The translations under genes and the position numbers were made by a program. Positions 17,056 to 25,758 of a stretch of DNA of 64,000 nucleotides are shown in pieces (position 1 is the stretch's first letter; every line of letters starts with the position of its first letter). The DNA comes from JBBRHQ01 sp963720735 (GTDB lineage: Bacteria > Actinomycetota > Thermoleophilia > Solirubrobacterales > 70-9): positions 1-64,000 of the forward strand of contig CAVRGL010000002.1 in the NCBI GenBank assembly GCA_963720735.1, read 5' to 3'. The notes under the pieces were generated by a model. The model searched no databases. It had not been told where the DNA came from and saw only the letters and a list, made by a program, of their open reading frames with translations.

Positions 17056-17177
17056 ATCCGGTCGATCAGGTCGATCGCCCAGTAGAGGAGGGCGAAGAGC
17101 GCCACCGCCAGTGCGATCGCAAAGACATCGGCGACCGGGCTGCCGCCTCCCGGAAATATGTCAGCGCTCAGAAGCAC
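17052..17177 (-). CDS. Putative small membrane protein, first cistron of the Kdp operon
   Basis: 41 codons from GTG 17177. A short polar N-terminus is followed by one membrane helix, DVFAIALAVALFALLYWAID, then LIDRI. It overlaps kdpF by ATGA. An AATACT hexamer ends 6 nt before the GTG, matching the leaderless spacing used elsewhere here. Small single-helix ORFs ahead of kdpF occur in other Kdp operons as unnamed hypotheticals (from memory), so a second KdpF-like peptide is plausible. There is no Shine-Dalgarno. Confidence 0.6.
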   Translation of the reverse strand: MLLSADIFPGGGSPVADVFAIALAVALFALLYWAIDLIDRI

Positions 17178-17183
17178 GAATCC

Positions 17184-17189
17184 AGTATT
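17184..17189 (-). promoter_or_regulatory. Candidate -10 of the Kdp operon promoter
   Basis: AATACT on the minus strand, 6 nt before GTG 17177. A TTGACA also occurs at 17200-17205, but only 10 nt from this hexamer, so it is not a standard -35 partner for it. The 128-nt gap to the divergent gene shows no riboswitch-like structure that I could identify. Confidence 0.35.
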
Positions 17190-17305
17190 TGCGGGCGGCT
17201 GTCAAGAAGGCGTGTGGATTCGGCTCCCCCGCATGAAGAATTCGTCAAGGCCGCTGCGCGCAGCCGCGCCGCCTCCACCGGAGCGCTGCCATAGTTACCG
17301 CGCTC

Positions 17306-19648
17306 ATGATCGGGACCTACGCCTCGGCGGCGCTGATCTGCGTCGCCTCGCTTTTGGTCGGCCGCACGATCCTGGCGGCGAGCGGCCGCGAGCGCTGGTC
17401 GTGGCTGGAGCCGGCTGTCGGGTTCGCCGCGATGATCGCGGTTTCCGGGCTGCTGGTCCGGCTGCCCGGTCACGGGACGACCGCCACCATCGGCCTGCTC
17501 GTGCTCGGCGCCCTCGGCCTGGCCGGGCTGCGGATCCCCTACCGCCTCGACGGCGCCCTGGCCTCCGGCGCGGCCGTCGCCCTGATGCTTGCGCTGGTGG
17601 TGTCGATTCCCTTCGCGATCAGCGGTCGCTGGGGGCTGATCGGGGTCGGCTTCAACAACGACCTCGGGCTCCACCTCGCCTGGAGCGAGTGGCTGCGAAG
17701 CGGGTTCGGGCCAAGCCCCGACGCCGGCTATCCCCTCGGCCCGCACGGGGTCGCGATCGCGACAGCGGTCGTCCCTAGGGTCAGCCTCGGGCAGGCATTC
17801 ATCGGCGAGTTGCAGGCGATCACCATCCTCACCGGGCTGACCGCGCTGGGAGCCCTGCGCGGGATGGGGCGCGTGCGGCCTGTGCTGGCGGCGACCCTGG
17901 TCGCGGTCCCCTACCTCGCCGCGTCCTACTTCGCGCAGGCGGCCTTCAAGGAGACGGCCGAGGCCCTTTTCGTGCTCGCCTTCGCGATCGCCCTGCCGGC
18001 CGCCTGGCCCTTCTTCGCGCGGCCGGGCGAGCGTCTCCGCCGCTTCGCGCCCCTCGGCGTACTCCTCGCAGGGATCTTCTTCTCCTACAGCTTCGCCGGG
18101 CTGGCCTGGCCGCTGGCGATCGCCGCGCTGTGGAGCCTGACGCTGCCCGCGGTGCGCCGCGCCCTCGCCCCGCGCTCGCTGCTGCGGCTTCTCGCCCGTC
18201 CCTCGACCCTGGCCTGGATCGCGATCCTCGCCGTCGCCGCGGCGCTGCTCGCCTTCGTCGGGCCGTTCGGGTTCGCGAGCGGCTTCGGCAAGGTCGCGGG
18301 CACCGGCACCTACGGGCCGGTTTCCCCCGCCGAGGCGCTGGGGGTGTGGCCGGCCGCGAACTACAGGCTCGATGCCCCCGGAGGCGCCCCGCTCGCCGGT
18401 CTCGCCGTGGCGGTGGCGCTGGTCGCGGTCGCCGCCGGGATCGTCTGGTGGGTCAGGCGCGACGAGCCGGCGGTGCCAATCGCCCTCGGCGCCTGCGCCC
18501 TGCTGTACGTGGTCTCGCTGCCGTTCAGCGGCGACTACTCGCAGGCGAAGGCGCTGATGATCGGCTCACCGCTGGCGATGCTGATCGCCGCCCGGGCCCT
18601 GCTCAGCGGCCCGGGCGACGGCTGGGGCGCCCGGGCGGGGTCCGCCGGTCCGCTGCGGCTCGGTTGGGCAGCTCTCGCCGCCGCCTTCCTCGCCGGCGCC
18701 GCCTACTCGACCTTCCTGGTCCTGCGCGATGCTCCGGTCGGCCCCCCGGGGCACGGGGCCGAGCTGCGCGCCTTCGTCGCAGAGCTGCACGGGGACTCGG
18801 TGCTCTTCGCCGGCCAGGACCGCTTCGCCGCCTACGAGCTGTCCGGTACCGACGCCGACGTTCCCCTGGTCGAGTTCCCCGACCCGGATGTCGTCCAGAG
18901 CCCCACCAAGCCGTTCGACACGGGCGATGCCTACAGCCCGATCGACTTCGACTCGTTCACCTACGGGACGCTCAACCACCACAGCTTCGTGATCACCGGC
19001 TCGGCCGCGTGGAACAGCGCTGCGCCGCGCAACTTCAAGGAGATCGGCAGGACGCCATCGTTCATCCTCTGGCGCCGCGAGGGGAAGACGCCGCCGGACC
19101 GCCAGACCCTGCTCGAGGGGACCGAGCCGGCGGCGCCGGTCGACTGCGCGGCGCCCGAGATGCGGATCTTCGTCGCCGGCGGCGGGCGTGCCTCGATCTT
19201 CCCCAACCCGGTGATCGGCCCCAAGAACCGCTGGCGGGACGGACCGGAGATCGGCACCGGCGAGAGCGTCTCGCAATCGCTCACCCTCCCGGCTGGACGA
19301 TGGCGGCTGTCCCTCCAGTACTTCTCGCCGTTCGGCCTCACCCTGAGCGCGCCCGGATTAAGCCGCCGCCTCGTTCCCGCCCTCGACGGCCAGCGGCCGA
19401 ACACGATCAGCCTCTCAAACGACGGCCAGTACTGGCCGGCGGGGGTGTTCACGACCAGCCGGTCCGGGCGGGTTCGCTTCACCCTGCGGGCCGACGATCC
19501 CAGCACCCTCCAGGAGCTGAGCGGCTACGACGGGGAGGCCGAGCTGGGGCGTCTGGTCGCCGTGCCGGATCGTCCCCACCGCACGGTGCCGCTGGCCGGC
19601 GCCTGCGGACACTGGCTCGACTACTACCAGGGCCCCGGCGCCCCCTGA
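17306..19648 (+). CDS. Large polytopic membrane protein with C-terminal exported domain (GT-C-like)
   Basis: 780 residues. Residues 1 to about 480 contain around a dozen hydrophobic segments with short loops. An early loop, NNDLGLHLAWSEWL (about residues 110-125), carries an Asp in a position reminiscent of the first extracytoplasmic loop of GT-C glycosyltransferases. The C-terminal 300 residues (DRFAAYELSG..., GHWLDYYQGP) lack membrane segments and would lie outside the cytoplasm, resembling a beta-sandwich. No specific family is recognised; glycosyltransferase or cell-envelope polymer function is inference. It stands alone, divergent from the Kdp operon and convergent with the HAD gene. Confidence 0.8.
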   Translation: MIGTYASAALICVASLLVGRTILAASGRERWSWLEPAVGFAAMIAVSGLLVRLPGHGTTATIGLLVLGALGLAGLRIPYRLDGALASGAAVALMLALVVSIPFAISGRWGLIGVGFNNDLGLHLAWSEWLRSGFGPSPDAGYPLGPHGVAIATAVVPRVSLGQAFIGELQAITILTGLTALGALRGMGRVRPVLAATLVAVPYLAASYFAQAAFKETAEALFVLAFAIALPAAWPFFARPGERLRRFAPLGVLLAGIFFSYSFAGLAWPLAIAALWSLTLPAVRRALAPRSLLRLLARPSTLAWIAILAVAAALLAFVGPFGFASGFGKVAGTGTYGPVSPAEALGVWPAANYRLDAPGGAPLAGLAVAVALVAVAAGIVWWVRRDEPAVPIALGACALLYVVSLPFSGDYSQAKALMIGSPLAMLIAARALLSGPGDGWGARAGSAGPLRLGWAALAAAFLAGAAYSTFLVLRDAPVGPPGHGAELRAFVAELHGDSVLFAGQDRFAAYELSGTDADVPLVEFPDPDVVQSPTKPFDTGDAYSPIDFDSFTYGTLNHHSFVITGSAAWNSAAPRNFKEIGRTPSFILWRREGKTPPDRQTLLEGTEPAAPVDCAAPEMRIFVAGGGRASIFPNPVIGPKNRWRDGPEIGTGESVSQSLTLPAGRWRLSLQYFSPFGLTLSAPGLSRRLVPALDGQRPNTISLSNDGQYWPAGVFTTSRSGRVRFTLRADDPSTLQELSGYDGEAELGRLVAVPDRPHRTVPLAGACGHWLDYYQGPGAP

Positions 19649-19668
19649 GCGCCGCACCCGGCGGCCGC

Positions 19669-20343
19669 TCAGGGGCCGGGGAGGCCTTTTCGCAGGTCCT
19701 CAACCGCCCAGTCGGCGCCCGCCTCGGAGAGCTGGGCGACGCTGTAGGCGCCGGTGGCGACTCCGACCACCCTGATCCCCGCCCCGTGGCCGGCGTCGAC
19801 ATCCCGTGGGGTGTCGCCGATCGCGATCGCGGAGGAGATATCGACCGTGTCGCCGGAGACCGTCTCGGCGCGCTGCAGTGCCCGTTTGGTCAGCTCGGTG
19901 CGCGAGCGCGAGTCGGAGCCGTATCCGCCGAAGCTGAAGAAGCGGTTGAGCCCGGCACGCGAGAGCTTGATGTGGGCGGCCGCCTCGACGTTCCCCGTAA
20001 CCAGGCCGAGCAGGGTGCCGCCGTCGATCAGCTCGGTCAGCGTCTTCTCGATTCCCGGCATCACCCGGTAGCCGTCGGACTCGCGGATCGTGTCGTGCAG
20101 GTGGTAGAGGTAGCCGGCGACGACCCGGGCCCGCTCCGCCGTCGTCCCGTCGCGGCCGATCACCTCCCGGAAGATGGTCTCGGTGATCTCCGGGTCGGTC
20201 ATCCCGGCGTCGGTGTGCTCGGCGACGTCGGCGTCGATCCCGTGCTGCTCGCGGAAGGCCCGCTGCCAGGCGGCGGCCCCCGCCCCGCCGGTGACCAGGA
20301 TGGTGCCGTCGATGTCGAAGAGGACCGCCCCCGCCCGGCTCAT
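19669..20343 (-). CDS. HAD-superfamily phosphatase
   Basis: 224 residues from ATG 20343, which overlaps the cydB stop (ATGA). Motif I is FDIDGTI near residues 9-15, with nucleophile and acid/base Asp. Motif II is the Thr in GLVTGN, motif III the Lys in the TKRAL region, and motif IV IGDTPRDVDAG. A four-helix cap lies between motifs I and II, as in phosphoglycolate phosphatase-like enzymes. The position at the end of the cyd/zwf gene run suggests a housekeeping phosphatase for a sugar-phosphate or phosphoglycolate; the substrate is not determinable. Confidence 0.88.
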   Translation of the reverse strand: MSRAGAVLFDIDGTILVTGGAGAAAWQRAFREQHGIDADVAEHTDAGMTDPEITETIFREVIGRDGTTAERARVVAGYLYHLHDTIRESDGYRVMPGIEKTLTELIDGGTLLGLVTGNVEAAAHIKLSRAGLNRFFSFGGYGSDSRSRTELTKRALQRAETVSGDTVDISSAIAIGDTPRDVDAGHGAGIRVVGVATGAYSVAQLSEAGADWAVEDLRKGLPGP

Positions 20344-21356
20344 ACCGAGGTGTGATCCCCGCGGACGAGGTCGCGCTGGCTGAGGACATAGAGAAGGGCG
20401 AGCGAGGGAAGCACCACCACCGCCGCAATCCCGAAGACGATCAGCACCGTTGTCAGGGTCGGGCCCGGGCGCGGCCGCGGCTCCGATCTTGAGGCTGGTC
20501 GGCAGCAGGTACGGGTGCTGGGCGACGCCCCATCCCCAGATCACCGCGACCACGGTCGCGCCCGGCGAGCGGGACGGATCCATCGATACTCGCGGCGGAT
20601 CAGCAGCACCAGCACTGCGAGGCCGCAGACGGCGGAGAGGATCACCAGCGGCAGCCCGGAGCTTGTCAGTCCGTCGTAGTCGTAGCGGCCGTCGGCGTGT
20701 AGCGCGATCAGCCCACCCGCAGCTGCGAGGCCAGCGCCGAGACTGGCCCAGATGGCGCGGCGGGAGAAGTAGCGTTCAAGGTCCCTGTCGTCATGGCGCG
20801 AGGCGTCACCGATCAGCAACACAGCCGCCAGGTAGGCGCAGGTGGCGACGAACATGACGCCGAAGAAGAGCGGCGCCGGGGCCAGCCAGCTGGAGACGGG
20901 GTCCCCGTCACCCGAAGCCGGGACGTTGCCGACCGCGATGGCTCCCGCCACGGTCCCCATGAAGAACGGCGTCAGCACCGAGGAGATGGCGAAGGTGGCG
21001 CCGGCGGCCCGGCGGCTGCCAAGGCCCCTGATCTCCTTGCGGAAGGCGAAGCCGGCTCCGCGGAGGACTATCCCCACCGCAGCCAGAGCCAGAGGTATGT
21101 AGAGAGTGGTCATGATCGCCCCGAACGCCTTCGGGAACGCCGTCCAGAGGACGACCAGGATGAAGATCAGCCAGACGTGGTTGGCCTCCCAGACCGGGGT
21201 CAGGGAGTGCTGGATCATCACCCGCGGCCGCTCGCCCCTCTCCGCGTTTCCCGCCAGCAGGTCCCAGATGCCGCCGCCGAAGTCGGCGCCGCCGAAGAGC
21301 GCGTAGGCGGTCACCCCGGCCCAGAGGATGACGGCGGCGATGTCCGCCTTGCTCAT
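20340..21356 (-). pseudogene. cydB: CydB, cytochrome bd oxidase subunit II, two frameshifts
   Basis: Membrane subunit of the quinol oxidase. The N-terminal frame (ATG 21356, overlapping cydA by ATGA) has FGGADFGGGIWDLLAG, LTPVWEANHVWLIF and FFMGTVAGAIAVGNVP, all diagnostic. It leaves frame near 20555-20575 (one base missing around a CCGGG stretch), continues as ATVVAVIWGWGVAQHPYLLP, then shifts again near 20461-20470 (one base extra at GGGCCC) into TLTTVLIVFGIAAVVVLPSL and the end SQRDLVRGDHTSV. Joined, the protein is a normal CydB of about 338 residues. Two shifts of opposite sign 100 bp apart suggest sequence errors. Confidence 0.85.
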
Positions 21357-22751
21357 CTGCCCACCTTCGCGACCTCTGCCGGCGGCCCGTAGGGGGAGCC
21401 GCCCTCCTCGTCCTCGGTTCCCTCGCGCCAGCGACGCGCCATGTGGCGGAGGACGAGGATCGCAGTCGTCCCCAGGGCCGCGTAGAGCAACAGCACCCCG
21501 GCGAAGCTGTACCAGAGCCCGTTGGCGGGGGTGACCGCGTCGGAGGTCCGCATGAAGCCCTGGACGATCCACGGCTGGCGCCCGACCTCGGTCACGATCC
21601 AGCCGGCCCAGAGGGTCAGCACGGCGGCGGCGCCGCAAATCGAGACGACCCGCAGGAACCAGACTGTCCCGGGTATGTCGCGCTTGCGCCACCAGGAGAA
21701 GGCGAGCCAGGCGCCGAGGGCGATGAAGGCCGAGCCGATGCCGACCATGAAGTCGAACGAGAGGTGCAGCAGGGTGTTGGCGGGTGGGCGGTTCTTCGGC
21801 GGGAAGGCGTCGAGCCCGGTGACCTTCGTGTTGGTGCTGAATCCGACCAGGAATGAGTCGAGGCCTGGAATGGCGATCCCGCCCTCCACCCCGCTCGAGG
21901 TGCAGCGGCCGCCGATGTACTCGGTCTGGTCGCGCCCCGTCTTCTGAATGCATTCCATCCCCGCGAATTTGGCTGGCTGTTTGTCGGCGACCTCCCTCGC
22001 GGCGGTGTCGCCTACGAGGAACTGAACCGGGGCAAGCGCCAGGGCGAAGAGTCAGGGGAATCAGCAGCCCGAGCCGGTGGTGGCGGTCGCGCCGGCCCTT
22101 CAGCATTCCGACTGCGTAGACGGAGGCGACCAGCATCCCGGTGACGATGTAGGCGGCGAGGATCATGTGCGGGACCTCGTAGCTGGTGGCCGGGTTGAGG
22201 AGGATCTTCACCGGATCGGTGTCGATGACCTTGCCGGCTGCGTCGAGGGTGAATCCCTGCGGCTGGTTCATCCAGGAGTTGGCGGCGACGACCGAGAATG
22301 CCCCGCCGATCCCGGTCACGAAGATCGGCACCCCGGTCCAGAAGTGCGCCCAGCCGCTCAGCCGCTTCCAGCCGTAAATGTAGATCGCGAGGAAGATCGC
22401 CTCGGTGAAGAAGAAGATGCCCTCGATCGCGAAGGCGACACCGAAGGCGCTGCCGAAGCGCTCCATGAAGCGTGGCCAGAGCAGGCCGAACTCAAAGGTC
22501 AGGACGGTCCCGGTTACCGCCCCGACGGCGAAGGTCACCGCCATCACCTTCGACCAGCGCTTCGCCAGCTCGAGCGCGTCGGCGTCGTCGCGCTTCAACC
22601 CGATGTAGTTGGCGATCAGGATGATCGCCGGGAAGGCGACCCCTAGGCAGGAGAGGACGATGTGGAAGGCAAGCGTGAACGCCATCTGCTCGCGCGCCGC
22701 CAACAGATTCGACGATTCGGCGACTGGCAGGGCGTTGAGCGCGAAGCTCAT
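21353..22751 (-). pseudogene. cydA: CydA, cytochrome bd oxidase subunit I, one frameshift
   Basis: Heme-bearing subunit of the bd-type quinol oxidase. The N-terminal frame (ATG 22751) shows AAREQMAFTLAFHIVLSCLG with the heme histidine, FEFGLLWPRFMERFG, EGIFFFTEAIFLAIYIYGW, the WMNQPQGF motif, and SYEVPHMILAAY. Near 22045-22058 the frame moves by one base and continues as ALALAPVQFLVGD, the GGRC Q-loop region, GWIVTEVGRQPWIVQGFMRT and the C-terminus AEVAKVGR. The joined length is about 465 residues, normal for a short-loop CydA. The start is 3 nt after the NDH-2 stop, so quinone reduction and oxidation are co-expressed. Confidence 0.87.
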
Positions 22752-22754
22752 CCC

Positions 22755-24104
22755 TTAGATCTTGCTTCCCGGCAGGGACGGATCTGCAGGTTGCGAATTG
22801 CCGCCTCCGCCGAGGGTGGGAAGTTCCCCCTCGATCACCCGCTCGTCGAGATTGCCCGAACGGGCGCTGATCCACCTCCCGAGCACGCCGAGACGGTGAC
22901 CGGGCGCGCCGCCCAGGTAGTAGAGATGAACGCTGAGGTACATGTAGAAGGCGATGCGACCCGATATCTGCCGGCCCCTGACCTCGCAGACCGCCTTGCC
23001 GCGCCCGATCACCGCCAGGGCGCCCTTGTCGAGATAGTGGAACGGGGTCGAGGCGCCCGCCTCGCCCGACTTGATCGCCTTGGCGACATGGCGCGCCTGT
23101 TGGATCGCGACCGTCGCCAGGCCGGGAAGCGGCTTGCCATCCGGCCCTGGGTGATTCGCCATGTCGCCGATCACCGAGATCTCCGGCCTGCCGGGCAGCG
23201 CGCAGTCCTCCCCCACCTCGATTCGGCCCGCCCGGTCGGCCTTGGCCCCGGTGGCGTCAACCACTATCCCCGCAAGTCCGGTGGCGCGAACCCCCGCTGC
23301 CCAGATCACGGTTCGGGCGGCGATCCGCTCGGTCGACCCGCCCAGCTCTATTTCGATCCCGCGCTCGTCGATCGACGTCGCCTTAGCCCCCTCTCGGACG
23401 GTCACGCCGAGCGCAGCGAGGCCCTTCGCCGCCTTTGCCGAGAGCGACTCGCTGAAGGCGGTGAGCACGCGGTCGCCCGCGTCGACGAGGATCACCCTGG
23501 CCCCGCTGGTGTCGATTCGCTTGAAGTCGCGCTCCAGCGTATGACGGGCAAGGATCCCAAGCTGGCCGCTGATCTCGACCCCGGTGGCCCCGCCGCCGAC
23601 GATCACGAATGTCAGCCACTCGTCTCGCTCAGCCTGGGTTGTGGCCCGCTCGGCCTGCTCGAAGGCGCCGAAGACCCGGTCACGGAGGGCGACCGCATCA
23701 TCGAGCGTCTTCAGCCCCAAGGTGACCTCCGCCCATTCGTCGCGCCCGAAGTAGGAGGTCTCGGCCCCGCCGGCGAGGATCAGGCTGTCGTAGTCGAGGC
23801 GCTCCCCGGTGTCGAGCGCGATCTGGCGGCGCTCCGCGTCGATGCCGATGACCTCGGCCATCAGCACGGTCGTGTTCGCCTGGCGCCTCAACATCGTCCG
23901 GATCGGCGTCGCGCACTCTCCCTCCGAGAGCGCACCGAGCGCGACCTGGTAGAGCAGCGGCTGGAACAGCTGATGGTTGGTGCGGTCCACCAGGGTCAGA
24001 TCGCAATCGGCGTCCCCCAGCTTGCGGGCCGCGGCGAGGCCGCCGAACCCGCCACCGACGATTACGACCTTGCGCCGTCCGCCGCCCTCGCTCTCAGGCG
24101 GCAC
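22755..24104 (-). CDS. ndh: Type II NADH:quinone dehydrogenase (NDH-2)
   Basis: 449 residues from GTG 24104, the start chosen because the FAD motif follows at once: VVIVGGGFGGLAAARKL. Second dinucleotide site: FVIVGGGATGVEISGQL. Other family hallmarks are FQPLLYQVALGALSEGE, VIWAAGVRATGLA, the FAD-contacting VIGDMAN, and ATVAIQQARHVAK. The C-terminus contains an amphipathic segment for membrane attachment. It is a single-subunit, non-proton-pumping flavoprotein feeding the quinone pool. It overlaps the end of the GMC oxidoreductase gene by 11 nt and is followed 3 nt later by cydA. Confidence 0.92.
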   Translation of the reverse strand: MPPESEGGGRRKVVIVGGGFGGLAAARKLGDADCDLTLVDRTNHQLFQPLLYQVALGALSEGECATPIRTMLRRQANTTVLMAEVIGIDAERRQIALDTGERLDYDSLILAGGAETSYFGRDEWAEVTLGLKTLDDAVALRDRVFGAFEQAERATTQAERDEWLTFVIVGGGATGVEISGQLGILARHTLERDFKRIDTSGARVILVDAGDRVLTAFSESLSAKAAKGLAALGVTVREGAKATSIDERGIEIELGGSTERIAARTVIWAAGVRATGLAGIVVDATGAKADRAGRIEVGEDCALPGRPEISVIGDMANHPGPDGKPLPGLATVAIQQARHVAKAIKSGEAGASTPFHYLDKGALAVIGRGKAVCEVRGRQISGRIAFYMYLSVHLYYLGGAPGHRLGVLGRWISARSGNLDERVIEGELPTLGGGGNSQPADPSLPGSKI

Positions 24105-25678
24105 CGTTCGCCTCTTGGGAAGCCGATGCTCCGAGTCGCTCCAGCAGATGGTCGCCGACCCGCAACCCATTGGCCATCGCTGTCAGCGCCGGGTTCACGG
24201 CGCCGATGCTGGGGAAGAAGCTGGTGTCGACGACGTAGAGGTTGTCCAGCTCGTGCGCCCTGCAGTTGGGATCGAGCGCCGAGCTCGCCGGATCCGCGCC
24301 GAAGCGACAGGTGCCGGCCTGGTGGGCGACGCCCGCCACCGGGATGTCGGTCTTCAGGTAGGCGTTTCGCGGAATCAGGTGGTGCTGCATGCCGAGGCTG
24401 CCGAGCATCGACTTGAGCTGATCGAAGAGCCGCTGCTTGGGCTCGTCATTGGTTGGTGTGTAGGAGAGCTTTACCTTGCCGTCGCTGTTCAGCGTTACGC
24501 GGTTCTCGGGCATCGGCAGGTCCTCGGTCGAGAGCCAGAAGTCGACCGCGTGTTTCGCCACGTCCTCGAGAGCAAACTCGGGCGCCAGGATGGTCTCGAC
24601 CGGCTTCTCTCCCCGGAACATCTCGGCCTGCGATTTGCCGACCATCTGGATGTTGCCCATCGGGAACTCGAAGTCCTCGGAGCCGAAGTAGAAGTCGTTG
24701 ACGCCCAGCGTCTTCTGAAAGACCGTGGGGTTCTCCTCCTCCGAGAGCGCCAGCACCGCCCGGCTGGCGTGGAACATGTAGTTGCGGCCGACCTGGTCGG
24801 AGGAGTTGGCGAGGCCATTGGGGTGGTGCTCGCTCTGCCGAGGCGAGGAGCAGCTTGGCCGAATTCGCCGCGCCGCAGGAGACGACCACGATGTCGGCCG
24901 AATGCGTCTCGCGCTCGGCGCCTCGCTCCACCTCGACTCCTGTGACCGTCTTGCCCGAGGCGTCCGTGTTCAGCTTCACGGCCTCGGCGCCGGTCAGCAG
25001 GGTGACGTTCGGGTGCTCCAGCGCCGGTCGCACCGCGAGGACCTCGGCGTCTGACTTGGCATGGACCAGGCAGGGGAAAGCCGTCGCAGGTGGCACAGCG
25101 CACGCATGAGCTGTAGGGCATGTTCCCCTCGTCCAGCATCACCCCGCAGGGTGCGTGGAAGGGGTGCAGGCCCTCGGCCGCAAGATCGTCGGACAGCTGC
25201 TGGATCCGGGGCTCGTGGGAGACCGCGGGGAACGGATAGTCGGCCGCTGGACGGGTGGCTCGGTCGGATCCTCGCCGCGGGCCCCATGGACCCGGTAGAG
25301 CTGCTCCGCCTGGGCGTAGTAGGGCTCGAAATCCTCATAGGGGACCGGCCAGGCCGGGGAGATGCCGTCGTGGTGGCGGAGCTCGCCGAAGTCCTCCTCG
25401 CGGAGCCGGTAGAGCGCGGCACCGTAGAGCTTCGTCGCGCCACCGACGAAGTAGTGGACCTGGGGCTGGAACGCTTCCCCGTCGGCGTCGTACCAGGTGT
25501 CCTCGGAGATGTAGCGATTGTCGGCGAAGACCGACTCGGCGGACCAGTTCTGCGGCTCCCGGGTGAGCCAGTCGCCGCGCTCGAGCAGCAGGACCCGCTT
25601 GCCCGAAGGGGCGAGGCGGTTGACCAGCGTTCCGCCGCCGGCGCCGCTGCCGATGACGATCACGTCGTAGGAGCTCAA
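24094..25678 (-). pseudogene. GMC-family flavin oxidoreductase, three frameshifts
   Basis: The N-terminal frame (TTG 25678) has MSSYDVIVIGSGAGGGTLVN and VHYFVGGATKLYGAALYRL. Shifts occur near 25247-25252 (base missing), at a CCCC run at 25073-25076 (one base extra), and at 24828-24835, where GCTCGCTC on the plus strand looks like a 4-bp tandem duplication. The restored protein continues DYPFPAVSHEPRIQ, CVRCATCDGFPCLVHAK, VVSCGAANSAKLLLASA, NYMFHASRAV and the C-terminal HQAGTCRFG and FPSIGAVNPALTAMANGLRV, typical of GMC oxidoreductases of about 530 residues. The Cys-rich CxxCxxC segment is notable. Substrate unknown (sugar, polyol or alcohol). It overlaps NDH-2. Confidence 0.82.
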
Positions 25679-25758
25679 GCGAACTCCTCGAGTCGTTCGG
25701 CGAGGTCAGGGACCAGCCAATCAACCGACCCGTCCGGCGCGATCATCTCGCCGTTCAC
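25675..25758 (-). CDS. Tiny ORF bridging zwf and the GMC oxidoreductase
   Basis: 27 codons from GTG 25758, whose start overlaps the zwf stop (GTGA) and whose stop overlaps the TTG of the GMC gene (TTGA). It encodes an acidic peptide containing APDGSVDWLVPDLAERLEEF. The double overlap is what one expects of a genuine coupled cistron, but at this size chance is possible. No family recognised. Confidence 0.35.
   Translation of the reverse strand: MNGEMIAPDGSVDWLVPDLAERLEEFA

Noticed and set aside
17200..17205. TTGACA as the -35 of the Kdp promoter
   Set aside because: It is only 10 nt from the likely -10 (AATACT), and a 17-nt spacer would put the -10 on the start codon itself. Kept only as a remark.
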